64,000 bases of DNA. Source: Rhodospirillaceae bacterium (lineage in GTDB: Bacteria > Pseudomonadota > Alphaproteobacteria > UBA8366 > Aestuariispiraceae). Location of the stretch: NCBI GenBank assembly GCA_002709955.1, contig PAQY01000002.1, forward strand, positions 232,448 through 296,447. Direction: 5' to 3'. Position numbers and translations under genes: made by a program. Positions within the stretch are counted from its first letter, which is position 1; the number at the start of each line of letters is the position of its first letter. The notes beneath the pieces are model-generated. The model made no database searches. It was given only the letters and a program-made list of their open reading frames with translations, and had not been told where the DNA came from. Positions 44,663 to 53,877 of the stretch are shown here, piece after piece.

Positions 44663-46693
44663 ATGACGGATTTCCAAGCAGGGTCGGGCCAGACAGGTTC
44701 GGGAACGGGAAAATCAATTAAGGCAAGGTTCGCGAGGCTCTTTCGAGAGCGTGAACTGCTGCTTAGATCTGAAGGGCAGGTCCGGTATTTAAGGCTAAGG
44801 CCTGTTCCCCAAATGGTTGTGGCCGGTTTGTTCTGTGGGACATTTCTGTGGCTTGCCGGGGCGAATGGTTATGTCTGGCTTCAGAACCAATATCTGGACA
44901 AAAAGCAGATGGAAATTCTGGAAGCGCGCGTTGCCTATGAGCAATTGCGCGGCGACTTGCAGAATTATCAGCATCAGCTTGCCGGGTTGGCAGACGGTAT
45001 TTTAAGCAAGAATAACAATGTCGTCCCTCAGGGCGCGGTAGAATTGCAGGAATTGGCCAGTGTTACCAATGGCATCGAAAGCGCGTTTGATCAGATAAAT
45101 CGCGACCTGGATCTGACCCAGGCGGATCGGGACCGCATTATTCAAAGCCGGGATGCACTGCATACGCGAATTGCAGAATTGGAAGAAGCCCTAGGCGGGG
45201 CGCGAACCACAGTTTCCAACTTAGAAGAAACGGTTTTGGAGCGCGACGTCATTCTGTCCAAGGAACGGCAGAAAATTGCATCCCTGACCGATGCTGGCGA
45301 GGAATTGCGCGATAAGGTGGCGCGGCTGGATTACTCATTGACGCAAGCCAATGGCAAAATCGATACCCTTGAGACCCGGCTTCAGATCACAACTGCAGCG
45401 CTGTCAGAGGAAAGAACCCGCGTTGAAGGGTTGGATGATATTCGCGCGCGTCTGGCGCAGCAGGTTGAGACGCTGCAATCCGGGTTGTCCGCAGCAGAGG
45501 CCCGCGGTGAGCGCCTGACAAACAATGTCGCAAACTTAACCGAAAGCTTAAAGGAACTGGAAACCGAGCGCGTCGCCATGGCGGGGGAGCGGGAGGCGCT
45601 GACATCCGATCTGTCTGTGGTAGAGGCTGAACTGAATCTGCATCAGGCCGCGACCGATAAGACCCGCCATCGCCTGGAAGTCGTTGTTGCCCGGTTGGCG
45701 GAACTGACCAATGACAAATATACCGGACCCAAGGATGCCGGGGATGTTAGTGCCTTGCAGGCGCTTGAATCCCAGATCGGGGATTTGTCGGCGGAACTGC
45801 GCACGGCACGCAACAATGCGGTGGATATGGAAACGGCAATTGGTGAGGTCGTTGTTGGTCTGGCGCAGGTTGCGGGAGATTCGCCCGGTCGATTGGATAC
45901 ACTGGATGCCCCCGAACAAAAAGTATCACTGACCCGTGAATTGCTGGATGAAGTAACCAGTGTTCAGCAAAATCAGGCCGTTCTAATCTCTCGCCTGACG
46001 GACGAGGCAGAGCTTGGGATTTCGCGCAATGAGGCTGTTTTGGAAATGGCCGGGCTGGATGTTGATCGGCTGTTGCGCAGTGCGGGTTTTGAGGCCGGGA
46101 CGGGTGGCCCCTTGGAAATTATACCTGAGACGACTGGGGCGTTGCCGGATCATGGTGTTCAGGTCGCCAGCGCTGACCCCGGGGATGTGATCGGCAGTCC
46201 CGGCGCAGAACTGGCGGAAGATGTTGAAATTCTGCAAAGTCGCCTGGCCCGCATGTCTGCCTTGAACGACCTGATGCGCTGTGTCCCTTTGATCTCGCCG
46301 GTCGATAATTACCAACTGACCTCTCCTTATGGCCAGCGTAAGGACCCGATCAACGGCAAACTGGCGATGCATAGTGGGATTGATATCGGCGGCTGGGCTG
46401 GTATTCCGGTTCATGTTTCTGCGCCGGGCAAGGTGGTTTTTGCCGGACGCAATGCCGGATATGGCTATATGGTTGAAGTGGACCATGGCTGTGGCATCAC
46501 GACGGTTTATGCACATTTACGGCGCATTAAGGTCAAGGTGGGTCAGGTCTTGGAACATCGCACCGTAATCGGTACACTTGGCAGCACGGGGCGCAGCACC
46601 GGGCCGCATGTCCATTATGAGATTCGCGTTGATGGCGCAGCCATGGATCCGGTCGGCTTTATCGAAGCAGGGCGTCATGTTCACAAAATCTAA
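44663..46693 (+). CDS. M23-family metallopeptidase with long coiled coil
   Basis: 676 aa. One N-terminal membrane helix (about 50-72), an extended periplasmic coiled coil (about 90-420, DLTQADRDRI, heptads of Leu/Ala), and a C-terminal LytM/M23 domain (about 545-670). Zinc ligands: MHSGIDIGG (His, Asp) and PHVHYEIR (HxH), with HGCGITTVYAHL. It likely cuts peptidoglycan cross-links or activates amidases at a defined distance from the membrane. The bactofilin gene overlaps its end, a common shape-determination pair. Confidence 0.88.
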   Translation: MTDFQAGSGQTGSGTGKSIKARFARLFRERELLLRSEGQVRYLRLRPVPQMVVAGLFCGTFLWLAGANGYVWLQNQYLDKKQMEILEARVAYEQLRGDLQNYQHQLAGLADGILSKNNNVVPQGAVELQELASVTNGIESAFDQINRDLDLTQADRDRIIQSRDALHTRIAELEEALGGARTTVSNLEETVLERDVILSKERQKIASLTDAGEELRDKVARLDYSLTQANGKIDTLETRLQITTAALSEERTRVEGLDDIRARLAQQVETLQSGLSAAEARGERLTNNVANLTESLKELETERVAMAGEREALTSDLSVVEAELNLHQAATDKTRHRLEVVVARLAELTNDKYTGPKDAGDVSALQALESQIGDLSAELRTARNNAVDMETAIGEVVVGLAQVAGDSPGRLDTLDAPEQKVSLTRELLDEVTSVQQNQAVLISRLTDEAELGISRNEAVLEMAGLDVDRLLRSAGFEAGTGGPLEIIPETTGALPDHGVQVASADPGDVIGSPGAELAEDVEILQSRLARMSALNDLMRCVPLISPVDNYQLTSPYGQRKDPINGKLAMHSGIDIGGWAGIPVHVSAPGKVVFAGRNAGYGYMVEVDHGCGITTVYAHLRRIKVKVGQVLEHRTVIGTLGSTGRSTGPHVHYEIRVDGAAMDPVGFIEAGRHVHKI

Positions 46694-47174
46694 GCGTGAC
46701 AACACAATGTCGAAGCAATCATCTGCTACAGCAAGCACGGCAAAACCACAGCGTCCAGGCCCCCCCTCTATTGTGGCCGCAGATATGCGGATTGTGGGCG
46801 ATCTGGAAACGGAAGGCGATGCGCAAATTGATGGGCGCATTGATGGGGATTTACGCACCCGCACGGTCACGATCGGGCAGGGTGCGACAATTAACGGGTC
46901 CATTTGTGGGGAAACAATTAGAATATCCGGCACTGTGAATGGGGAAGTGCGCGGCGGCACTGTTATCCTGACGGCGACGGCAAAGGTGATTGGGGACATT
47001 CATCACAAAAGCCTGTCTATCGATGCCGGGGCTTTCTTACAGGGGCTGTGTAAGCGGATGGCCGCAGATGCGCCCGATGCAAAGGGGACTTCCCCAGGTC
47101 TGGTGACGCACCAGCCAGAAAAATCAGGGACCGATGCGGCGTCAACCACGGCGACGGTAACCGCACTCTCTTAG
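46677..47174 (+). CDS. Bactofilin
   Basis: 165 aa from ATG 46677, which lies inside the M23 gene's end and follows GCAGGG; ATG 46707 is an alternative without SD. Central beta-helix (about 45-125) with the repeats ADMRIVGDLETEGDAQIDG and GSICGETIRISGTVNGEVRGG typical of bactofilins, and a disordered Ser/Thr-rich tail. Bactofilins polymerise on the inner membrane and localise M23 peptidases in curved and stalked bacteria, so overlap with the M23 gene is meaningful. Confidence 0.88.
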   Translation: MFTKSKRDNTMSKQSSATASTAKPQRPGPPSIVAADMRIVGDLETEGDAQIDGRIDGDLRTRTVTIGQGATINGSICGETIRISGTVNGEVRGGTVILTATAKVIGDIHHKSLSIDAGAFLQGLCKRMAADAPDAKGTSPGLVTHQPEKSGTDAASTTATVTALS

Positions 47175-47204
47175 TATCATTTTGCTTTAAGGAATCTGGC
47201 GCGG

Positions 47205-48311
47205 TCAGCGCACCCAACTGTCGTCTGGTGCACGCCGCCAGGCCGCAAGAACACGCCCGGCCCCCGTGGCATCGATGCGTTCAAAATAGTCGATGATCTT
47301 TGTATAGGCGGATGTCTGGCGGAATTTGTCGGGTTCCCCACCGCCCTGCAACAGGGCCAGCAGGTCCCCAAAATTGCGACGGTCAAAGCCGCAGGCCTTG
47401 CAGGCAATAGCAATGGCTTCCGGGCCGGAATCATACAGTACCCGTGTTGCCCCTTGTTCAGTCAGGTCGGTCAGTTCCTGAAACAATTCTTCAAATCGGA
47501 ACAGATCGTTTTGTTGAAGCGCGCCTACCAATTGGCGGGGATGCGGGCGCAGGCTGGACCCTGGTCGATCCGAATGTCCATCTGGTTGATCCAGGGGGGA
47601 TAGAAAATCTTCCTGTTCCAGCGCTTCGGCGATTGCCTGATCCACAACCTGGTCAATGTCGACCTCAACCTCGCTGCCGCTGGCGACGATTTTTTCTTCC
47701 AGGGCCTTTCGCATGGCATGGCCCACGAATTCATACATTTTCCGGGCCTGGGCGGTCGACAATTCCTGGCGCTGAATCAACAGACCTTGCAGCCCTTCAT
47801 GTTCGCGCGACAGGCAGACGACATCTTCCAGGACGCGCTCAGAAAATTGTGCCCCGGTATTGGACAGCGCGGCGGCGATCACCGATGAATTCTCGGTGCG
47901 AACCAGGGTTTCAGTTACTTTTTGCGGCAGGCTTTCCCGTTGTGCAACGGCGACCTGATGGGATTCCGCCTTGCTGACGATCATGTCGATCAGGTCATTA
48001 TCCTGCAAAACAACACTGCGCATAAGGACGGGGCGGGCGACTTCTATAACGTCATTTGCCAGTGTCACGATCAGGGAATGCGGTGCATCTTTTTGATCCG
48101 CCAACTGGTTCGACAGGGCGGCCCGGACCTGGGACTCAACATCGCGTATCAGGGCGGATATGATGTCATAGGCCAGCGATTTTTCTTTGTTGGACAGGTT
48201 GCGCCCAGTCTTCAGGCACAATTCACCAATCGCTTCCGCCAGGGCTGAACGATCTTCCCGCCGCGCACTGCGCGCGACATCCACCAGATTTTCCACCGGA
48301 ATGTTTCTCAT
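47205..48311 (-). CDS. DUF2336 protein
   Basis: 368 aa. Helical, HEAT-like repeats (SALIRDVESQVRAALSNQLA, ANDVIEVARPVLMRS) that match the alphaproteobacterial DUF2336 family, function unknown. An acidic/proline-rich linker (about 230-262) separates the repeats from the C-terminal helical domain (FGDLLALLQGGG). No signal or TM. Divergent from the VWA gene over an A/T-rich 281-bp region. Confidence 0.85.
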   Translation of the reverse strand: MRNIPVENLVDVARSARREDRSALAEAIGELCLKTGRNLSNKEKSLAYDIISALIRDVESQVRAALSNQLADQKDAPHSLIVTLANDVIEVARPVLMRSVVLQDNDLIDMIVSKAESHQVAVAQRESLPQKVTETLVRTENSSVIAAALSNTGAQFSERVLEDVVCLSREHEGLQGLLIQRQELSTAQARKMYEFVGHAMRKALEEKIVASGSEVEVDIDQVVDQAIAEALEQEDFLSPLDQPDGHSDRPGSSLRPHPRQLVGALQQNDLFRFEELFQELTDLTEQGATRVLYDSGPEAIAIACKACGFDRRNFGDLLALLQGGGEPDKFRQTSAYTKIIDYFERIDATGAGRVLAAWRRAPDDSWVR

Positions 48312-48592
48312 CCCGCGTCCCTAATATTGGATAGCTTTTCACCTGGATCTTGCTGAAAAAACTCCGAATCCAAGCGCTTATCCAATCGCTAAAAGGTCCA
48401 GATTTATTTCTTCTTAAGACCACACATGAGAATAAGGTAATGTGATTCTGGGGGCAAGTCTGATTATTTCGTGCTTCATTCGAAATATTATGTGGTGTTT
48501 CAATTAGTTCAATTTTTTCATAAATGCTTTTGATTCTTGGATACTGTCTTTTTGATCGATAGTATTGTTCAGCGACATAACTGAGGCGATCC

Positions 48593-49768
48593 ATGTTTCC
48601 CACACTTTTTTATAAGCTTAAATCAGCCGGTGTGCCGGTCAGCCTGCGGGAGTATCTTAGTGTTCTGGAAGGCCTGTCTCAGGATATCTGTGGCCGTGAT
48701 ACAGAGCAGTTTTACTATTTCGCGCGCGCAGCGCTGGTGAAGGACGAACGCTATCTGGATCGGTTCGACCGTGTCTTTTCTGAGGTCTTTCAGGGTGTCT
48801 TGTCAGAAGGGGGCCCGGAGGCGATGGCGCTTCCCACCGAATGGCTGATGAAACTGGCGGAAAAGCATCTGACCGACGAGGAAAAGGCGATGGTTGAGGC
48901 CCTGGGGGGCTTTGACAATTTGATGGAAACCCTGAAGCAACGCCTGAAAGAACAGAAGAAACGTCATCAGGGGGGCAGCAAATGGATCGGTACGGTGGGC
49001 ACCAGCCCCTTTGGTGCCTATGGCTATAATCCAGAAGGTGTCAGAATTGGCCAGGAAGAGAGCCGCCATCGCCGGGCAGTGAAGGTGTGGGACAAGCGCG
49101 AATTCAGAAATCTGGATACCAATGAACCCCTGTCCAACCGTAACATGAAAGTGGCTTTGCGCCGTTTGCGTCGCTTTGCCCGCACCGGGTCTGGTATGGA
49201 ATTGGACATGGATGGCACCATTCGCCGGACGGCAGACAATGGTGGCTATGTCGATATTCAATGGCAGCGCGAAAAGCGCAATGCGGTGAAGATCATCGCC
49301 CTATATGATGTTGGGGGCAGTATGGATGATCACATCCTGGACAGCAAAAAGCTGTTCGATGCCATGGGATCGGAATTCAAGCATCTGATATCGCTATATT
49401 TTCATAACTATACATATGAATATCTATTCTCTGATATGCGCAATCGCCATCGCAGCCGGATTTCGACATGGGAATTTCTGCGCACCTATCCAAAGGATTA
49501 TAAGGTCGTCTTTGTAGGGGATGCGACCATGTCACCCTATGAAATCGTCTATCCAGGCGGCAGTGTTGAACATTGGAACGAAGAGGCGGGGCAAGTTTGG
49601 ATGCAACGGATCCTGGAACATTTTGACCGGTCTGTCTGGATCAATCCGCAACCACAGGCGCGCTGGGGCTATCACCAGTCCATCAAATTGGTTCAGCAGC
49701 AGATGGACGGGCGGATGTTTCCAATGACGGTACAGGGTCTGGATGACGCCATGCGGGCTTTGGTTTGA
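48593..49768 (+). CDS. CoxE-like VWA-domain protein
   Basis: 391 aa. MFPTLFYKLKSAGVPVSLREYL is the start typical of VWA proteins that partner MoxR ATPases. The MIDAS region is ALYDVGGSMDDH, with Gly for the first Ser of DxSxS, as often in this subfamily. FVGDATMSPYEI follows in the C-terminal half. The expected AAA partner is the MoxR gene at 33192-34043, far away and on the other strand, which is unusual. No neighbouring gene clearly depends on it. Confidence 0.88.
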   Translation: MFPTLFYKLKSAGVPVSLREYLSVLEGLSQDICGRDTEQFYYFARAALVKDERYLDRFDRVFSEVFQGVLSEGGPEAMALPTEWLMKLAEKHLTDEEKAMVEALGGFDNLMETLKQRLKEQKKRHQGGSKWIGTVGTSPFGAYGYNPEGVRIGQEESRHRRAVKVWDKREFRNLDTNEPLSNRNMKVALRRLRRFARTGSGMELDMDGTIRRTADNGGYVDIQWQREKRNAVKIIALYDVGGSMDDHILDSKKLFDAMGSEFKHLISLYFHNYTYEYLFSDMRNRHRSRISTWEFLRTYPKDYKVVFVGDATMSPYEIVYPGGSVEHWNEEAGQVWMQRILEHFDRSVWINPQPQARWGYHQSIKLVQQQMDGRMFPMTVQGLDDAMRALV

Positions 49769-49820
49769 TCCGATGAAAACAGGCTTGGTTCGTTTGGATA
49801 AATCATGCCATAACCGCGTT

Positions 49821-50126
49821 ATGAAAAAGACGTCGACAATTGCCTCAAGAAAGCTGCTTATCGCCGTCGCCCTATGTGCGGGCGCGCTGTCGGCCTGTTC
49901 GGAGCCACCGGCCCTGACTGGAACCGCTGCAACGCCTCTGTCCAAGGATCCCCTTGTTGGTCTGTGTTATTCCGCCAGCAATACGACGCGGGAAGACCTG
50001 GCGCAATTGGCGCTGGAGGCATGCCCGGATGAAACGCGGCGGGTCGAGGTCTGGGACCACGATACATTTTTCAATGACTGCCCCATCAACAAGAAAAACC
50101 GCGTTACCTATCGCTGTCTTAAGTGA
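49821..50126 (+). CDS. Small lipoprotein
   Basis: 101 aa. Signal peptide ending in the lipobox LSAC (Cys about residue 26), so a lipid-anchored protein. The mature part is acidic with Cys residues near the end (CPDETRR, NDCPINKKN, YRCLK), possibly disulfide-bonded. No family recognised. ATG 49821 is used; longer starts lack an SD too. An exact 18-bp duplication covers its stop codon. Confidence 0.75.
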   Translation: MKKTSTIASRKLLIAVALCAGALSACSEPPALTGTAATPLSKDPLVGLCYSASNTTREDLAQLALEACPDETRRVEVWDHDTFFNDCPINKKNRVTYRCLK

Positions 50127-50152
50127 TGTGACGGTCTTAAGTGATGTGACGG
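50117..50152. repeat. Exact 18-bp tandem duplication across a stop codon
   Basis: TCTTAAGTGATGTGACGG occurs twice head to tail at 50117-50134 and 50135-50152. The stop codon of the lipoprotein gene (TGA, 50124-50126) is inside the first copy, and the pssA stop is 8 bp beyond the second. The repeat unit is a multiple of three. Confidence 0.9.
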
Positions 50153-50159
50153 TCGCGTC

Positions 50160-51011
50160 TCACGATTTCCGCAGCGGGTGAATGGCCGCGCTGTTCTTGT
50201 CCGTTCCGGCTTCGCCCTGGGCACCTGGGGCATCGGCTTGCAGGCGTTCTGCTTCGCTTTTCAGGCGTCGATAACTGGTAATCGATAAGGGGATGGTCCC
50301 CAGATAGGCAAGGCCGACCAGACTTAGAACCTCCCATGGCGCGCTGGCCAGGCCTGCAATCAGCAAGCCGATCGACACCATAAAGGGCAAAACAAATTTA
50401 GGGGCCAGTTTGAATTTCTTGAAGGAATAGGTCGGGACTTCACTGACCATCAACAGGGCGGTACAGACCATCCAAATGCCAGCGGCCCAGGCCGGAATCG
50501 TGCTGGGATCGCCCAGCGTGAAGCCAATCGCCAATGGCAATAAGGCAATTGCCGCCCCCGCCGGGGCTGGGACCCCTTGGAAATAGTTAAAGGCATAGGG
50601 GGGCAATTTGTCCAACCGACTGTTGAAGCGCGCCAACCGCAACCCGCCACAGACCGCATAGAACAAGGCAATGCCCCATCCAATACCGCCCAGTTCTGAC
50701 AGGCCCCACAGCCAGACGATCAGGGCGGGCGACACGCCAAATGCAACAAAGTCGCTTAAAGAATCCAACTGTGCGCCAAAATCACTGGTGGCGCGCAACA
50801 ACCGCGCCATACGCCCATCCAGGGCATCCAGCAGGGCGGCGACCAGAATGGCGGCAACGGCAAATTCCCAACGTCCTTCCAGGGCATACCGAATGCCCGT
50901 CAGGCCAGCACAGGTCGATGCCACGGTGATCATATTGGGGATCATCCGCGCAACGGTCGTACCCTTGAACCGGGGCGGGCGATCCTTATCGGACGGGTGC
51001 TTTCTTAACAT
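50160..51011 (-). CDS. pssA: CDP-diacylglycerol--serine O-phosphatidyltransferase
   Basis: 283 aa, type II membrane enzyme with about six to eight membrane segments. The CDP-alcohol phosphotransferase motif is LDALDGRMARLLRATSDFG, completed by the AQLDSLSDFV segment (DG-x2-AR-x8-G-x3-D-x3-D). It makes phosphatidylserine from CDP-DAG and serine. psd lies 40 bp upstream on the same strand, forming the psd-pssA pair for phosphatidylethanolamine. The C-terminal tail (about 260-283) is hydrophilic. Confidence 0.95.
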   Translation of the reverse strand: MLRKHPSDKDRPPRFKGTTVARMIPNMITVASTCAGLTGIRYALEGRWEFAVAAILVAALLDALDGRMARLLRATSDFGAQLDSLSDFVAFGVSPALIVWLWGLSELGGIGWGIALFYAVCGGLRLARFNSRLDKLPPYAFNYFQGVPAPAGAAIALLPLAIGFTLGDPSTIPAWAAGIWMVCTALLMVSEVPTYSFKKFKLAPKFVLPFMVSIGLLIAGLASAPWEVLSLVGLAYLGTIPLSITSYRRLKSEAERLQADAPGAQGEAGTDKNSAAIHPLRKS

Positions 51012-51051
51012 GACTAGGCCCCTTTGGCGGTCGTTGAATGCAATGAAGCCG

Positions 51052-51759
51052 TCATCGAATTGCGCCTTCCCGCACGCCTTCCTTACCCTTCACGCCGCCC
51101 ATATCAGCCAGCACGGTTTCACCAGCAACGGCGCGTTGACCTTCGCAAACCATCGGCACGACATTGGGGGGCAGATAGACATCGACGCGGCTGCCAAAAC
51201 GTATCATGCCAATGCGCTGACCGGTCTGAACTTCGTCCCCGGTTTCAACATCCGCCAGGATGCGCCGCGCAACCAGCCCGGCGATCTGAATAACCGCCAG
51301 TTCCTTGTTGGTCGGTGTTTCGATGCGATAGGACTGGCGCTCATTGTCTACACTGGCCTTATCCAGGGAGGCATTGAGGAACTTGCCTGGGCGATAGTCC
51401 ATTTTGGTGATCGTTCCATCGACCGGGGACCGGTTCACATGCACATCAAACACGTTCATGAAGACACAGACGCGCCACACGGCCTTGTCGGGCATGTCCA
51501 GTTCCGCAGGGGGAACCGCCTTGCCAACGCTTTGCACAACACCATCGGCCGGACTGATCACCAGGCCTTGTCGCGTCGGGGTGACCCGGTTCGGGTCGCG
51601 AAAGAAATACACACACCAGGCCGTCAGGACGATGCCCACCCCCCATAGCGGGGCCCACAGCATGCCGATTCCCAACCCAAAGACGGCAAAGAGCAGAATG
51701 AACGGATACCCTTCGCGGTGAATGGGTACCATAACTGTTTCTAGCGCGCTCTTCATCAT
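51052..51759 (-). CDS. psd: Phosphatidylserine decarboxylase proenzyme
   Basis: 235 aa, short soluble-type Psd. The self-cleavage site that yields the pyruvoyl cofactor is the GS of IRFGSRVDVYLP, and VFMNVFDVHVNRSPVDG is the conserved mid-domain, with a hydrophobic N-terminal anchor (about 20-45). It converts PS to PE. SD AAGGAT precedes ATG 51759. Operon with pssA. Confidence 0.95.
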   Translation of the reverse strand: MMKSALETVMVPIHREGYPFILLFAVFGLGIGMLWAPLWGVGIVLTAWCVYFFRDPNRVTPTRQGLVISPADGVVQSVGKAVPPAELDMPDKAVWRVCVFMNVFDVHVNRSPVDGTITKMDYRPGKFLNASLDKASVDNERQSYRIETPTNKELAVIQIAGLVARRILADVETGDEVQTGQRIGMIRFGSRVDVYLPPNVVPMVCEGQRAVAGETVLADMGGVKGKEGVREGAIR

Positions 51760-51889
51760 TTCAATCCTTGCCAGTCGATTGCTGCGATACTGTTGTCGGG
51801 CACAGAAGGTCTATTATCCCTAAAGTGGGCGTCCTGCCTGAAAAATCAAATCGAATTCCAGACAGGTTAACGCCGTCAGGGCCCGTGGT

Positions 51890-53065
51890 TCAGTTCTTGG
51901 GAACCTCAAAAACCTGCCCCGGATAAATCAGGTCCGGGTCGATGATCTGGTCGCTGTTGGCCTCATAGATCACCGTATAGTTATAGCCGCTGCCCAGGGC
52001 CCGTCGGGCGATCCGCCACAGGCTGTTGCCGGGTTGCACGATGATAAAGGCATCCCCTTGCAGATCCGTCAGCGGGGCCGCGCGGCTGAATGGAATTTCC
52101 AGGCGGGCAATCACGGAATTGGCGCGCACGGCGTCGAACCGCATCGTATAAATGCCGGGGCTGATTTCCTGACTTGGATTGATTCGCCATTTGCCGCTCT
52201 CATCGACATGGCCGCTGCCAATCAATTGATTGTCCAGATACCCCAGAATGACAGATTCCAAGGGTCCTTTACCCGCGACAGAGATGTTCCCGGCGGAGTC
52301 ATAGTCGATGGTTTCGACGCTTAATGTGCCATCCGCATTCTGCACCCCACCCGGCTCTGACAGGCCACTGCTTCTGGGTGGGGCCTGCAGCAGTTCCGCA
52401 CCCGGCTTGTTCTTGTCAGGGACCAGCACGACAACCGGTGCCTGGGGGGTGTCGCTGTCTGTGTCGCGCCCGGCGATATCCTTGCCTGGGGCAGGGACAA
52501 CCAGAACCACCTTGCCATCGCCGGGGACGGGCTCGTCTTCCGGCATTTTAGATCGCAGGGTTAACTCATGCGGGCCGGGGTCCAGTGGGCTGCCGGGCAG
52601 GAAAACCCATTCGCCCCGACTGTCCGCATCGACCACGCCCAGATCTTTTTCATTGTCGATAATGGTAACTTTGGATCCAGGCTGCGCACGACCGGCAATG
52701 ACCGTATCCCCATTGGGATCAATGCGAACCACATCAAAGCTGGGCGGGCTGACCGCTGTGGGGTCACCGGGTTGTGTATTGGAGGGCTCAGCGGATGTTT
52801 GTTGAGTGTCCGTCACCGTGCCACTGGCGGCCGGCATGTCCGAAGTGCCAGAGTCCGTCTGGGAGGGGGCCTCCGTGCTGGCGGCGTTGCTATCCGTGGC
52901 GGCAGCGCCGGATTCCGTCCCCTCCGATTGCTCTGTCGGGGCTGGGTCCACGGGCGGCGGTGTGCTGTCCGTATTGAGCCATGTAAGAAGCAGGGCGAGC
53001 AAAACCAACACGCCCCCGATCACGCCGATCAATACTGTTCGGTTCACCCTAGCCCCCACTTTCAT
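51890..53065 (-). CDS. LysM-domain envelope protein with Ig-like repeats
   Basis: 391 aa. N-terminal membrane anchor (about 10-30, GVIGGVLVLLALLLTWL), then a Thr/Ser/Glu/Pro-rich linker (about 32-105), Ig-like repeats (FDVVRIDPNGDTVIAGRAQPG and the similar IDYDSAGNISVAGKGP), and a C-terminal LysM (about 340-391: VQPGNSLWRIARRALGSG, IYPGQVFEVPKN). Probably binds peptidoglycan. Not operonic with its neighbours. Confidence 0.88.
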   Translation of the reverse strand: MKVGARVNRTVLIGVIGGVLVLLALLLTWLNTDSTPPPVDPAPTEQSEGTESGAAATDSNAASTEAPSQTDSGTSDMPAASGTVTDTQQTSAEPSNTQPGDPTAVSPPSFDVVRIDPNGDTVIAGRAQPGSKVTIIDNEKDLGVVDADSRGEWVFLPGSPLDPGPHELTLRSKMPEDEPVPGDGKVVLVVPAPGKDIAGRDTDSDTPQAPVVVLVPDKNKPGAELLQAPPRSSGLSEPGGVQNADGTLSVETIDYDSAGNISVAGKGPLESVILGYLDNQLIGSGHVDESGKWRINPSQEISPGIYTMRFDAVRANSVIARLEIPFSRAAPLTDLQGDAFIIVQPGNSLWRIARRALGSGYNYTVIYEANSDQIIDPDLIYPGQVFEVPKN

Positions 53066-53252
53066 TCGACACTCATATCAATCGTGAGTGCTTGTTTCGT
53101 GCCGCAGCATAATGCGCCACGCCGTTTCGTGCAATTCCAACGCTGTGCTTGTTGCATTCAGGGAAATTTCAGCTTTTACCCGTCTGGTCAGGGGCGGTAC
53201 ACTACCCGCACCATCAAACAGACACCCCACGGGGTAAAAGGATATTGAACCA

Positions 53253-53846
53253 GTGCATTCTTCAATTGGATCGGTTTGTGTTTATTGCGGTTCCAGCTTT
53301 GGCGGAAGACCGGCCTTTACCGAAGCGGCCAGACATTTGGGGACCTTGCTGGCGCAGGCGGATATCCGGCTGGTCTATGGCGGCGGGGCTGTTGGGCTGA
53401 TGGGGGTTGTGTCCCAGGCCGTTCTGGATGCAGGCGGGCGTGTGACGGGGATTATTCCGCATTTTCTGGATAAGGCCGAAGTCGGCAAGATGAATGTGAC
53501 GGAGCTGATTCGCACGGAAACCATGCATGATCGCAAGGCCCGCATGGCGGAAATGTCTGACGGCTTTGTGGTGCTGCCCGGTGGATTGGGAACCCTGGAC
53601 GAGACATTTGAAATTCTGACCTGGAAGCAGTTGAACCTGCACACCAAACCCATCGTCCTGTTAAACAGCGAGGGGTATTGGGACCATTTTGTCCATCTGG
53701 TTGAACATCAGGTTCGCGAAGGATTTGTGCGCGAACAGTATTTGCGGCTGTTTCGCGTCGTTGATCAGGTCGAGGATGTCTTGCCAACCCTGATGGAAGG
53801 CGCGGCCCAGGCGCGGACGGGACAAGACCGTCTGGATCGCGCCTGA
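53253..53846 (+). CDS. LOG-family nucleotide 5'-monophosphate phosphoribohydrolase
   Basis: 197 aa. The family motif PGGLGTLDE at about 109-117 and MHDRKARM before it define the LOG/TIGR00730 group, which hydrolyses the N-glycosidic bond of (modified) AMP, giving free cytokinins in plants and some bacteria. VYGGGAVGLMG is the Rossmann loop. GTG 53253 start, with AAGG about 13 nt upstream. No neighbour suggests a particular pathway. Confidence 0.92.
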   Translation: MHSSIGSVCVYCGSSFGGRPAFTEAARHLGTLLAQADIRLVYGGGAVGLMGVVSQAVLDAGGRVTGIIPHFLDKAEVGKMNVTELIRTETMHDRKARMAEMSDGFVVLPGGLGTLDETFEILTWKQLNLHTKPIVLLNSEGYWDHFVHLVEHQVREGFVREQYLRLFRVVDQVEDVLPTLMEGAAQARTGQDRLDRA

Positions 53847-53877
53847 ACCGGCTTTCGTTCAAAAAATGCGGCGGGGC

